Source: Euphorbia lathyris
Taxonomy: Eukaryota; Streptophyta; Magnoliopsida; Malpighiales; Euphorbiaceae
DNA length: 64,000 bases
Reading direction: 5' to 3'
NCBI RefSeq assembly: GCF_963576675.1
Contig: NC_088919.1
Location: forward strand, 40,942,501-41,006,500
The notes under the pieces are model-generated. The model made no database searches. It was given only the letters and a program-made list of their open reading frames with translations, and was not told the origin of the DNA. Positions within the stretch are counted from its first letter, which is position 1; every line of letters starts with the position of its first letter. The translations under genes were made by a program, and so were the position numbers. Shown here piece after piece: positions 44,188-55,669 of this stretch.

Positions 44188-44969
44188 AATTATAGTATAC
44201 TTTTTTTATATATTAATTTTTTATAAATAAACAATCTCTTGATACACCGTTTGCTTTTATTTTTATTTTAATTTTTTTAACAAGACACTAATTTACTATA
44301 ATACTCTCATTTATCTTAAGCCTTTCTATTATGTACCATCTGTCCTAAAAATAAAATATCATCACAAATATTTTTCTATAAAAAAACTACTGCTAACACT
44401 TTAGGAAACAATATAAGATAAAATGATAAGTTAGAACATGTTATTTTGCTAATAATTTAGGAAACAAGATAAGTTAATATAATGATAAATTAGAACAAAA
44501 TATTTTGTTATCAATTTGTAGCAATTTATAAATTCTTAATTTTTTTTACAGTTTACTTATTACAATTTGTAATTTGGCTTAAAGTGTTATTTAGTCTCTG
44601 ATATATTTAAAATTGTGTTATTTGGCCACTAGTTTATTATTTAGTTACATTTGGCCGCTGAACTATCTAAATTGGTGAAATTCGCCTAATTTTGAAGGAG
44701 ATTGGACAAAATCGTTATCTCTATAATATGTAGTGATATTTTGATATATGAACTTGACACATTGCACGTCTTAAAGTTTATTTGACATATAGATTTTCTT
44801 ATGTGAAAATAATTAATTACATTAAAACAAGAAAAACAAATACCTAAACTAAAATTTATCAAGTCTAATTGTCAAAATATCTCACTTGTCAATAGAATAA
44901 CAATTCTATTAAGTTTCCATCCAAATTGGGTGAAATTTCACTAATTGGGATAGGTTAGGAGCCAAATGA
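44188..44969. other. hAT interior, no gene seen
   Basis: AT-rich. A phrase TTTGGCTTAAAGTGTTATTTAGTC (about 44574) is loosely mirrored after the Mutator-like element (CATTTAGTCATC inverted near 46510-46555), so an older inverted-repeat element may enclose the younger one. Confidence 0.4.
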
Positions 44970-45273
44970 TAATTTTTTGGAAAAATTACAAAACTAGGTC
45001 AAATGGGAGGCCCATTTACATATTTAACCCATTTACTCAACCTATTACATATCTAGACTCATTTTGTGTGACTTTCCAAAAATACCCCCAATATTTACGC
45101 GCGGCTCGCCCCATCCCGTCTGACTTCGCATATTCCATACTATGCGAAGTCTGCGAAGTAAATGTTTGGGTTTGCTTGATGAATTTAGTTCGCATATGCG
45201 AAGCCTGGATGTGTTTTGAAGCTAATTCGCGAAGTGGTATATAACAAAAAAGGGCAAACAACAACGGATTCTA

Positions 45274-45373
45274 ACATTCAAATCATAACATTATCAAAAT
45301 TTACAACAAGATTGTCACAATAACGACATTCAAATCATAACATTATCAAAATTTACAACAAGATTGCCACAAT
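45274..45373. repeat. Direct repeat, two 48-bp copies
   Basis: ACATTCAAATCATAACATTA... occurs at 45274-45321 and 45326-45373 with one mismatch (GTCAC versus GCCAC). Confidence 0.9.
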
Positions 45374-45669
45374 GAACTCTACTAACTAATCATTTCAAAG
45401 TGAAACTAACTAATCCGGTACCAAGATTACGCATCCGCTTCAAAATTGGCACCATGGGATGGACGTGTCCCATGGTGCACCCCGAGATTGACACAACCTC
45501 TCATAACGAATCATTTCAGGAGTCAATGTGTCAATCTTGGGGAAGTTCATCCCTATACAGGAAGGAAAATCATCTTCCCTGCAGCCCAGTACGCCGCCTT
45601 CCAGAAAGGGATGTTACGTATTCAACCATCTACAGAAAAAATTAACCGTGTTAGTTATGAAAAAGGACG

Positions 45670-46015
45670 ATTTTGGATTCGCGAAATGAAAATTAGCGAA
45701 GCATGCGAATGTAAATGTGCATGGGAAGAGGTGATTTTACTTCGCATAACGATTTTTTCGCGAAGTCTGCGAGGTCTGAAATGTGACTATCTACGTCGCA
45801 TCGATGCTTTCGCGAAGTCTGCGAGGTCTGAAACGTAAGGATCTATTCGCAGACTTCGCGAACTAATAGATTCGCGAGGTAGATCCATACGTTTCAGACT
45901 CTTTCTCTTCGCAGAACGTCGCAAATTCATCGATTCGCGAAGTAGATCATCAAGTTTCAGGCTCGTTCTCTTCGCAGATCTCCGCGAATTCATCGACTAC
46001 GCGAAGTGAATTCAT
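45670..46015. repeat. Cluster of TTCGCGAA/CGCGAAG sites in the Mutator-like element
   Basis: About ten CGCGAA or TTCGCG words on both strands in 350 bases, including two exact copies of CGCGAAGTCTGCGAGGTCTG (about 45759 and 45811) and inverted copies further right. TTCGCATA words also occur near 45125-45200. Confidence 0.8.
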
Positions 46016-46843
46016 GGAAAACGCAGGAAAAACAGCAGATACTTACATTTTTCGCTCCTAACAATATGATAAACTGGGAAGAACGAAGGAAATAACGTAG
46101 AATAACCATTTCTGGAATGGTAACAAGAAGAAAGAAACCAATTAACGAACAGGAAGATGAAGAACCATGGCTTCGTTTTCTAGGGTTAGGAAGTTGCAGA
46201 ATCAAGAGATGAAAAGAGAACTTCATTGTGATTTGGAAACATGGTGCAGATTTCATGCAATTTAAAGGCAAATAGGAAGATCAAAAGTCTTCAAATCATT
46301 AATGGAGGAGCCAAATCGTTTTCGCGCACCAAGGAGAACAGGGGAGAGAAACCGATAGAGTGAGGGGAAGTGGGAAGGGTAGGGGTATTACGGGAAAGTC
46401 ACATAAAAACAGTCTAGATATGTAGTGGGTTGAGTAAATGGGTTAAATATGTAAATGGGCCTCCCATTTGACCTAGATTTGTAATTTTCCCTAATTTTTT
46501 TGATAGATCGATGACTAAATGATAAAATTTTGGATAAAGCCAAAGCCAAATAGTGGTTCCGGTCTTGTAATAATAAAGTAACGACTCAACCAATCTTTAA
46601 TCGCTATTCGAGTTCAACCATCCAAAACTAATTTTCAAGAATTAGTACTTTGTCGCATGCTTGCTTCTTTCATGACTGGTGAGGAGAAACTTGATTTTAC
46701 ACATCACACATATAAAAAGTAAGAAGAATTTCTTGGCTTTAGGTTATTATTATTTTATTTTGATGGTTAGTAATATATAATTTGAATTATAGTTAATAAT
46801 ATACTGATTTTATTATTTTGTATTTATTATTTCGAAAATGATA

Positions 46844-47067
46844 CTCTATCCATTCCATTATATAAATCATTTTAGGTTATTTCATACAAACTAAAAAAAT
46901 ACAATTAATATTAATATAGTGTGAAATTAATGAATTTATATTGGTTAACTAAATTTTTTTTATCTTCTATGTAATTGTTGGAGAATAAAAATTTAAATTT
47001 TCAAAAACAGATGGACTAAGATTGAAATGTTAAATTACAGATGACTTATAAAAAGGAATGAAAGATG
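46844..47067. mobile_element. Stowaway-like MITE, 224 bp
   Basis: Left end CTCTATCCATTCCATTATAT and right end, inverted, CATCTTTCATTCCTTTTTAT, both leading to ATAAGTCAT-like words; TA on each side (46842-46843, 47068-47069). Confidence 0.7.
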
Positions 47068-47749
47068 TATTAAATTTAGATATGAAAAATGTACAAAATT
47101 ATTTAGGGCCTCCAAAATGCTAGAGATGCCCCTATAACATACACGCAATTATATTTATCGAATTAGAGTCTCATTTTTACCTTACGTATATCACATATAC
47201 AATAAGTAAAATATGAATTTCAATAAGGAATCTTTCAGATAAATTCGAATGATATTTTTATATCGATTCGAATTAATTTGGTTAATTTTATTAATTCGAG
47301 ATAATACCTTGAATTGATTTAATTTTGATTTAGACTTTTCAAGGGATCCAAAATAACATTTTGAATCAACTTGTCTTTATTTAGACCTATACATATCATA
47401 TATGTACGAAATTGATTAAATCGATTATTTTCACATATAAAATATATACGTAAAAAAGTAGGAATCTTTAATTACAAATAAAATTACGAATATTAAGAAT
47501 TAGGCTAATAAAAATGAAAGGCAATTTAATATAAAAATTCAATTAAATTAATTAGGATACACTACACTATGCTAATTAAAGCTGAATGATAAAAAATAAC
47601 CTAATAACAATTTAATTATATAATCTTAACTAATGTAAAGTCTAACTACTTAATTATATAATTGTATACATATATTACACATTGATTTCAGCAAAAATTA
47701 GTGTTACGCTATTTTTTTTTATATATATAAAATAGTACGTATCATTTCA

Positions 47750-48154
47750 TTAGATAAAGAAGTTCAGAGATACAGATACATGAAAAAATGAGGAATAAAA
47801 CCCCATACTCATACAGCTAAGTGCCAGTACAAGATCCATTACAGGAAGATAGAGACTACAAAGAGTAATAAAAACCATTAAAGGTAGAACTAATATAAAG
47901 AAAATAGAAACCATATACTCCTCGAAAGTCGAATCTCGTTGAAATACTACCGCAATCCGTTCTTCATCCTTTAAACTCTTCCGGACATTCGGATCTGAGT
48001 CATTTTCTATTGTGCAACCACGCAGATCTATAGATCTACGGATAAGATAAACCTTTTCCGCTTGTGCTAAAACTGAAAAAAGGATAAAAGATAGAAGTAT
48101 GGCTAGCAGATGTAGATCTGACGTAAAGAACTTCGATAAAATAATAGATTTCAA
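47750..48154 (-). CDS. Uncharacterised 134-aa frame with hydrophobic segments
   Basis: I do not recognise it. Met at 48154; a hydrophobic N-terminal stretch (LHLLAILLSFILFSVLAQA) could be a signal or membrane segment and two more hydrophobic stretches follow (MVSIFFILVLPLMVFITLCS, then LPVMDLVLALSC). The middle is charged (NDSDPNVRKSLKDEERI). It lies in repetitive DNA with no visible promoter. It may be chance or a relic; real coding is not shown. Confidence 0.2.
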   Translation of the reverse strand: MKSIILSKFFTSDLHLLAILLSFILFSVLAQAEKVYLIRRSIDLRGCTIENDSDPNVRKSLKDEERIAVVFQRDSTFEEYMVSIFFILVLPLMVFITLCSLYLPVMDLVLALSCMSMGFYSSFFHVSVSLNFFI

Positions 48155-48401
48155 ACCAACTAAAGTTACAAACTAAGAAAATACAAGGCTAAAACTAAAT
48201 CTAAAACATAGATGGGAGGAGGAAGAAGGAAGAAGGAAGAAGGAAGACAAGCTTCCTTCTTCCTTCTCGGGATAGATTCGATTAGAAAGGAGTTTGAGGA
48301 AAAGTAAGAAAAAAATAAAAGAAAGAAGAAAAGAAGAAAAAATAGGGAGATGAACTTTGAAGGAAAAGGAAGAAAAGAGGAGAGAAGTGAGAGCTTCTCA
48401 C

Positions 48402-48410
<9 letters not shown>

Positions 48411-48454
<44 letters not shown>
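48411..48454. repeat. (AT)n microsatellite
   Basis: Uninterrupted alternating T and A for about 40 bases. Confidence 0.95.
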
Positions 48455-48456
<2 letters not shown>

Positions 48457-48621
48457 TGTTACACTAATTAACAAAGTATATATACGTGCGCAAATAAATG
48501 AAAAAGGCGGGCTTAGAATACTTACCTGTTACCTGGTCTGGTCCATCATTGAGGAGGGCAAAATGGGCTTGCTAAATCCCATTGATCCATTTAAAAGGCT
48601 TTTTACATTAATATCGCAATT

Positions 48622-48637
48622 AAATTTAAAAGGGCTA
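48622..48637 (+). repeat. Target duplication, left, of the chimeric LINE
   Basis: AAATTTAAAAGGGCTA occurs here and at 53328-53343, directly after the LINE 3' end. It brackets the aldolase-like segment and the LINE together. Confidence 0.88.
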
Positions 48638-49190
48638 AAACAGCATGCGCGACAATCTCCATCGTGCGGCGGCAGGGTAAGGTATCCATATATGTGAATA
48701 TGTCATTCTGTTCTCATTCTCTACACGACTCGGCGGATTCCGATCTTATTTGATTTTTATTTTTGTATATATTCTTTAATTAAATTAAATAGAATATTAT
48801 TATTCAAAGAGAGAATGTATTGAGGGTTTAGCGGCTGCGTAAAGAGACAGAGCAGCAGATCTCTGGTTTTCTTCTTCATCCTCTTCTTCTAATCCAACCA
48901 TGTATTGCTACAAGGGCAAATATGCTGATGATTAACTGTGATTTGATCGGGATCTGAATCTGCTCCTGATCACTGATTGGTGGATCTGATTGCTTGTTTT
49001 TTTGGATCTATAATATTCTGAATTAGTATTTACTGTTTTATCGGTTTTTGCTTATTTCATTGCATGAAGGTTTGTTGTATGTTAAACTCTTGTCATGGTT
49101 AAAATTAATTGGCTCATGCGATGTTAGAAGAGGCAGTGCTTCCTCTAATTTGCGTAATTTAATGATTTGGAATTAGTTAGCTGAAATTGT
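48638..49190 (+). pseudogene. 5' end of a fructose-bisphosphate aldolase-like gene (leader, exon 1, part of intron 1)
   Basis: ATG at 48900 follows a typical plant leader (TCTTCTTCATCCTCTTCTTC, CCAACC before ATG). The 31-base exon reads MYCYKGKYAD plus one base; cytosolic plant aldolases (EC 4.1.2.13, glycolysis/gluconeogenesis) begin with Met-Ser followed by a very similar C-Y-K-G-K-Y-A-D-E-L. Next comes ATTAACTGTGATTTGATCGG, which looks like an intron whose GT donor has become AT. About 260 bases of intron-like, T-rich DNA follow. Identity rests on ten residues, so it is tentative. The boundary with the LINE is approximate. Confidence 0.45.
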
Positions 49191-49279
49191 CTCTCCGCGT
49201 GGAGTGGTTTTTGGTCTTCTCTCTATGAGAAGTTTTAAGTTTTTGGGGCGGGTCCTGGTACACAGGCCCGCCTATTCCA

Positions 49280-52200
49280 ATGAGTATCCTAAGCTGGAAC
49301 TGTCGTGGGCTAGGCAACCCACGTACAGTTAATGTTCTTGTGGACCTGGTTAGGGTTCATAGGCCTATGGTTACTTTTTTTAATGGAAACTATGATTATA
49401 GAAGAGAAAGTGATAACGGTTTCTAAAAAACTTGGCTATAGTGGATACTTTATTGTCGATGGGCCTGGTCATGGGGGTGGTCTTGCTTTACTATGGAAAG
49501 AGAATATTTCGGTCACCATACAATCTTCATCTCTTAATCATATTAATGCTTTTATCACTTTTCCAAACATACCAGTTTGTCGTGTTACTGGATTCTATGG
49601 ATTCCTGGAAAGACAGCGACGAAGGGCCTCTTGGGATTTGCTGCGATCCCTCAAAGACCAAGACGGTTTAGCCTGGTGCTGTATCGGGGATTTTAATGAT
49701 GTGTCGAGTTTGCGTGATAAACGAGGGGGAAGAAGTCAACCTAATTGGCTTGTTGAGGGATTTAAGCAAGCAGTAGAAGCGAGTGGTTTAGGTCCAATCC
49801 TTATGGACGGTCATCCTTTCACCTGGGAAGTCGGGCGCGGCACAGATAGATGGATTGAAGAAACTCTCGATCGTGCCCTTGTCAACGCAAAGTGGAAAGA
49901 ATTGTTTGCTGACTCTAGAACCCGGAACCTTGCAACTGTGTCTTCTGATCACTCAGCTATCTTTCTAGAGTGTAAAATGTGGCTTCGTTGTTTTGGGATT
50001 AAACGCTTCCGATTCGAGAATGCCTGGCTTCGGGAGTCTAATTGCGCAGCAGTTGTACATCAGGCGTGGATGTCTGAGTCGAGTAGTTCGATATCTGATA
50101 AAATTGCGATATGTACTGAGGCTCTTAAGGGGTGGAGCTCCTTGCTGGAATCGAATTTCAAGCAATCCCTAGATATTTATAGGACCCAGATGCAAGGCTG
50201 TAAAGGTAGGAGGGATGTATATGGTATGGAGAGATATAAGCAAGCTTCACAAGCGTATTTATCAACTTTAAAAAAACAGGATGACTTTTGGAAGCAAAGA
50301 GCTAAGTTGATATGGATGAGAGACGGTGACGCAAATTCTCAGTATTTTCATGCATACGCATCTGACAGAAGGAAAAGAAACAGTTTCTCGGCACTGAAGG
50401 ACTCTAACGGGATATGGCGCACAAAATGTAATGGGATGGATGATATACTGTCTGAGTATTTCAATGGAATTTTCACCAGTATGGGCAACAATGATTCTGC
50501 TTTACTGTCGTATGTTCGATCCAGGGTCTCTCCGAAGGAAAACGAATTACTGTCTCATGCGTTTTCTAGGGAAAAAGTTAAAGGTGCATGCTTTTCAATG
50601 CATCTAGATAAAAGTCCGGGACCTGATGGGCTCAATCGGCCTTTTTTCAGCACTTTTGGAACATTGTGGGACATGATGTATGTGAAGCATGCTTCTCTAT
50701 TCTCTGAGCTAATAGGCTTCCACCAACGCTTAACGACACTCTGATCGTGCTCATTCTAAAAATTAGCAAGCCTGAATTTGTCTCTGATCTATGCCCCATT
50801 GCACTTTGCAATGTATTATTTAAGATTCTATCAAAAATGTTGGCTAACCGTCTCAAGGTAATCCTCCCATCTATAATTTCTACAACTCAAAGTGCATTTA
50901 TTGCAGGAAGATCTATATCCGACAACATTATAGTGGCATATGAAACAATCCATAAGTTAAGAGGGCTAAGACAATGGAAACACGGGACCGCTGCTATGAA
51001 GTTAGACATGAGTAAAGCATATGATCGGATTGAATGGGGCTTTCTGGAGAATATGCTTATCAAGATGGGGTTTAACAGAAGATGGATACAATGGATTATG
51101 ATGATGGTAACTACTGTCTCATATAAAATCGTGCAGGAAGGCAGGGAGATTGGACCTATTATCCCTAAACGGGGACCGAGGCAAAGAGACCCTTTATCTC
51201 CTTTCTTATTCTTAATTTGTGCTGAAGGATTATCTGCATTATTATCAGCTAAGGAATAGGTTGGTTTATTTCATGGTGCTCAGGTAGCTAGAAATGCCCC
51301 AAAAATCTCTCACTTATTCTTTGCAGATGACAGCTATCTGTTTTTTCGAGCCAATAAGAGAGAGGGAAGGGTGGTTCAAGACTGTTTAAGGTGATATGAA
51401 CAAGCTTCGGGTCAGTACATGAATTTCCAAAAGTCTTCGGTATTTTTTAGCGGCAATTCGTCAATAGAAGATCGGTCAGATGTATGCAACGAACTTTGGG
51501 GGCACCAATTGTTGTTGGAAGAAGTAAGATGCAAGTATTCAGTTTCTTAAAAGATAGAATTTGGAAGCCGATCAATAATTGGAAGGAGAAATATTTATCT
51601 CGTGCGGGGAAGGAAATCCTCATCAAAGCTGTGTTGCAATCTATTCCAACTTATGTCATGAGCATATTCCTCATGCCTATAGAGTTCTGTAATGATATTA
51701 ACAATATGCTAAATAGGTTTTGGTGGAATTCATCCTCCTCAACATCAAATGGAATCCACTAGAAGGCATGGGATAAACTTTGTTGGCCGAAAGCTAACGG
51801 AGGATTGGGCTTCCGGGACATCCATAAATTTAATCTCGCTCTTCTAGCAAAACAAAGTTGGCGCCTTGTTACGAATCCGGATTCTCTGATAGCAAGAACT
51901 CTAAAAGCAAGGTATTTTCCTAATGTTGATTTTTTACAGGCTACCCTGGGGCATAACCCTTCCTTCGTGTGGCGTAGCATCATTGCGGGTCGAGGGATCT
52001 TGATCAATGGATTAAGGAGGAAAATAGGCAATGGACAATCCAGTTCCATTTGGAATAGTCCTTGGCTGCCGGACGATCAGAACCCTTTCCCAATAAGCTC
52101 GGTTGTAACGACTTTGCCCTCAGGACTTGTCAAAGACCTTATGGATGATCAAGGAAATTGGAAGCAGGAGGTTATTAACAGCTCGTTTTGCCCACGGGAT

Positions 52201-53304
52201 GCCAAACTCATTTATTCCATACCGGCCAGGCGTACGCGTGTTGAAGATGGTTGGTTTTGGCCATCTGATAAATCTGGTGCTTATACAGTTAGGAGCGGAT
52301 ATTTTCGGGCAAGGGGACTCACACCCTCGAATCAAATAAATCCGAACGGAATAAATTGGAAGCTGATATGGAATTTGAAGGTTGCCCCAAAAGTCAAGAA
52401 CTGTTTATGGCGAATTTTTACCAACTGTCTGCCAACTTTGAATAATCTTGCAATTCGTCATAGCTCGCTACCTAACTGTTGTCCGGTGTGCGGAACTTTT
52501 GGGGAAAACGAGTTTCACGTGTTCATAGGGTGTCCTCGAGCTGCTCAGGTATGGAAATTATTGTTCAAAGAGAATCGGTTGGATCTAATCACGAATTTTA
52601 TCCATTGGTTTACAAATATCCTTGGTGATGTGACGATGGATTGTAACCTTATTGCGATAATCTGTTGGCAACTATGGAGGGCACGAAATGAAAAAGTTTG
52701 GAATGATAAAATTCGAATGCCTGAGGAAATATTTCAAACTGCCACTGCTGAACTGACGACTTGGGAGGCAGCGCAAAGACATCACCTTGATCAACAAAAT
52801 CAATACACGAGTGCTTTGTGTAAATGGAAGAAACCGGTTGCAGGCTGCTACATCTGTAACGTCAATGCAGGGGTAAATGGGTTAAATAATTTCTGCTCTT
52901 TTGGTTTCCTTTTACGCGACTATCAGGGGTGATGCTTTGCGGCAAGCATGGGTTACCTTGCTGAGATAACGGATCCACCTTTGGCTGAGGCAATGGCAAT
53001 CCGCGAAGCGCTATCATGGATCAAGAATTATAACTTAAGCCATGTTGAAGTTCAGTCCGACTGCCTGATGGTGGTATGGGCTATTCAGCTCAAAAAAAGT
53101 CAATTATCTTATTTATCTGATGTGATACGTGAGTGTTGTGATTTGTTGCGAGATTTGAACTCTTGTTCGATCTCTTTTATTAAACGATCAGCGAATTTAG
53201 CAGCCCATAGCCTAGCCAAAGCTGTTACTTCTAGTTCTGTTCGTGGTGAGTGGGCATGTCCACCACCGTTTATTATTGATGTGTTATCTTGTGATTTAAG
53301 TTAA
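49280..53304 (+). pseudogene. LINE ORF2: endonuclease, RT, zinc finger, RNase H
   Basis: Starts MSILSWNCRGLGNPRTVNVL, the usual start of plant L1 endonuclease. A frameshift lies in a T-run near 49378. The endonuclease has CCIGDFNDVSSLRDKRGG and TVSSDHSAIFLECK; RT has SPGPDGLNRPFFSTF, AMKLDMSKAYDRIEWGFLEN and HLFFADDSYLFFRAN (catalytic FADD, about 51315), with RQRDPLSPF where RQGDP is usual. Stops occur near 50743, 51257, 51391 and 51760. The zinc-finger region and RNase H follow; the first RNase H Asp appears as Asn (CNVNAG) and there is a TGA at 52930. Ends with TAA at 53302-53304. Confidence 0.87.
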
Positions 53305-53343
53305 TAAAAGTTGTTGTTTGTTTCAAAAAATTTAAAAGGGCTA

Positions 53344-54898
53344 GTTACATATAAGTCACAGTTATTAAAAGAAGGGTCAAATACATGAATATCATAATTA
53401 AGTACAAAATTACAACTAAGTCATATCACCAAACTTAATTCTAAATATGTCATTATTCTCTATATATTATGATTTACACTATAATTTAAAAAATCTAGAC
53501 TCCAATTCATAAATTATAAACCCTAAAAAATATATTCTAGATTTCTAATTTATAAATTCAAATCCTTAAAATATATTAAAAGTACTGATTTTACTAACTT
53601 GATATAATCCAAAATTATGACATGACATAGTTATAAATAATTTTTTAAATATGAATTTCTGTGTAATTTTCCCTTAAAAGAAATTATACATATGTCAGAG
53701 CTGTGAAAATAATTCTTTTTATGTCAAATACTTGAAGTATATATAAAAACAATAAAGATATTTGGATAGAAAATTTTGATTAGAGTGGCTAAAATATAAA
53801 GATGTTTATGTATATTTTTTAGATAAAAACGATTTCATTATTATTTTCAAAGCTACATGAATTCTCTTCCTCCATTAATTGTTTTTTTTTATTTAAAACT
53901 TTTTTCTAATATTTTTTTTTATGGAAATATCTTTTACTAGTGGATTATATACATTACGTTTTTAGTGTATTTCACTAAGCATATTGTTTGAGTTTTTTCT
54001 TAACCTTTTCATTTTTTTTCTCCTTTCAATATAAAATTTTAGTGTTTTCATTTTAATGATAATTTCAGTGAATAATTTATTATATTTTCTAGAATTTCTC
54101 AATAATTATCATCTAAAATTTAGAGATTTCCCTATAATTTTCTTTAAAATTATTTTATTTTAGAATCTTTATATATTATTAATTAAGATTACAAATTAAA
54201 TAAAAAAAAGTAAAAGTGAAATGATTTTTCTTTTTTATTTATACATACATATATAAATATAGGATTAAACTTGTCTGCAGATCAAGTTAGGATGTAAACG
54301 AGTCGAGTCGAGCCCTCTCAAACTGAGTTTTGTCGAGTTTTGACCGAGTTGCGTTTTGACCGAATCTAACCAACTTTTGAGTGTGTCGAGCTTTTATCGA
54401 GCTTGTAACCAACTTTAATCAAATTCATCGTACTTATGTAGAATAAGTAGAGTAGAAAAAAAGCTTTATAATATACTTTATATGAGTTTAAAATATTTAT
54501 AAAGAAAAACAATCATGTGTTATTGCCGAGATTCAAGAATACTAAATGATATTTATGGTCGGAAAACACAAACTCAGACAAAAATTTCAAACTATGAAAT
54601 ATATATTTAAGTTTGCAATGTGTTTTTTCCTCATCAAATCCTAATTTTCTAGCTAAAGATTCAAAAGCCTAAGCTTTTTTTTATGTGTTAAATCTTATGT
54701 GAGTTGTGAATTGTGATAACAACTAATAGTAACTAATGAAAGAAAAATTAAAATGATGAAATATATATTATATATAAAGTATATAAAAATATATAATAAT
54801 TAAAAATAATCGAGTTTATTTGTGTGCTTTCAAGTCGAACCTGAGGAACCTGCTTTTAGAGCACTTCCCAAAGCGGCAACTCGACCTAACCCGCATCT
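53344..54898. other. AT-rich intergenic DNA, no gene seen
   Basis: Very AT-rich with stops in all frames. Near 54285 a phrase GATGTAAACGAGTCGAGTCG and near 54885 CTCGACCTAACCC suggest an old hAT-like element with degenerate ends, but no duplication is clear. Confidence 0.5.
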
Positions 54899-55190
54899 AG
54901 GGCTGTATGAGTTGAGCGGCTCATGACCGGTTCAGAGTTTGGATCGATAAAATTTTGATCATGTTCAGCTCGATTTGTAAGCGATCTGAGCATGAACACA
55001 ATGAAGCTTGGATCGAAAGCTCACGAGCATGCTCGATTATAGGTTCATGACAAGCTCATGAGCAAGCTCGATTATAATGTTCATAACATGTTCGAAAACA
55101 AACTTGGTTTGATTTTTTTAATTTTAACATTTCCATAAAGGGAGAAGTAAAACAATGTAGTTTTGTGGAAACTTTAGTTTTATAGATTTG
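54899..55190. mobile_element. hAT MITE fragment, cut by gypsy B
   Basis: Begins TAGGGCTGTATGAGTTGAGC, sharing its end with the MITE at 6244, with GCTCATGA/TCATGAGC-rich subterminal DNA. It runs into the LTR edge of gypsy B at about 55190; the other half would lie beyond the window. Confidence 0.65.
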
Positions 55191-55669
55191 TGATGACAAG
55201 CGGAGAAATTCTGATCAACTTCCGTCCCTGTGGGGGCGTCGTTGGGTTCGACGGGGGGAAGCTCCGATGCCAAAGTCAGTAAGGAAGAACAAGAGGGCAA
55301 ACTGAATTGACAAAGGGTAAGGGAATGTGTACCTGGATAGCCTGAGACGTAGGCTATATATAGCTAGAAAGTTGTAACCTTCAGTAACTAGAAAGTCTCC
55401 ATTAATGTTCCATTAATGGTGGTTACAAGTTATCTTTAAGCTGGCGGTTAGCTAATTGATAGCTCATTAATGGTCTTTATGGCCAGGTCGGCCCATCCGT
55501 TATAATGGCGAATGAGTGTTCAAGGAGATTCGCCTCATAGGTTTGCCGGCGGGTCTCTTTTGATGGGACCTTGGTGATCCGCCAGACGGATCTCTTTGGA
55601 GGATCAATATGCGGCGTTTCTTAGGCAAATATCCATTTTGGTCCTCGGGATAATATCTCAATGTTATCA
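55191..55669 (-). repeat. 3' LTR of gypsy B
   Basis: On the minus strand it starts TGATAACATTGAGATATTAT just after the purine tract and ends TTGTCATCA (TGAT...ATCA inverted ends). It has a TATA box at 55354-55363 (CTATATATAG) and the downstream phrase GACTTTGGCATCGGAGCTTC, common in R/U5 of plant gypsy LTRs. About 479 bp. The left edge could be 55189. Confidence 0.75.

Larger units (their letters stand above)
44979..46491. mobile_element. Non-autonomous Mutator-like element, 1.5 kb
   Basis: Inverted repeats of about 100 bp: left GGAAAAATTACAAAACTAGG, right inverted GGGAAAATTACAAATCTAGG, both followed by TCAAATGGGAGGCCCATTTA. Exact 9-bp duplication TAATTTTTT (44970-44978, 46492-46500). The interior is richer in GC, with a 2 x 48-bp direct repeat and a cluster of TTCGCGAA-type sites. 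A 130-codon plus frame (45446-45838) has no recognisable domain. Confidence 0.9.
43107..47134. mobile_element. Non-autonomous hAT element, 4.0 kb, filled with later insertions
   Basis: Ends TAGGGCTGGCTCTATTAGG and, inverted, TAGGGGCATCTCTAGCATTT; both go on to GGCCCTAA. An exact 8-bp duplication TAACATAC flanks it (43099-43106, 47135-47142). No transposase is present. Inside are an L1 tail, a Mutator-like element and a Stowaway MITE, which account for about 2.75 kb. Confidence 0.82.
47143..48480 (+). repeat. LTR-like repetitive DNA, second part
   Basis: Continues 43098 after the hAT insertion: 47147-47290 repeats the unit TATATTTATCGAATTA...ACATATACAATA seen at 42895-43000. Further right it contains a 134-codon minus frame (47750-48154), a purine/pyrimidine inverted repeat around AAGCTT (48215-48270), GAGAGCTTCTCACTCTAA (as in the LTR of element A) and an (AT)n tract. 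Confidence 0.45.
48638..53327 (+). mobile_element. Chimeric L1 LINE with a host-gene 5' end, 4.7 kb
   Basis: A 16-bp target duplication (48622-48637, 53328-53343) encloses the whole unit. The first ~550 bp look like the 5' end of a host gene (see 48638-49190); from about 49200 LINE sequence starts, with ORF2 from 49280 to 53304 and a short A-tail after TTGTTGTTTGTTTC. ORF1 is absent. The duplication implies that both parts were inserted in one event, by reverse transcription of a chimeric RNA or template switching. Confidence 0.8.

Noticed and set aside
45446..45838. 130-codon plus frame in the Mutator-like element as a gene
   Set aside because: No recognisable domain, overlaps the CGCGAA repeat block, and no supporting signals.
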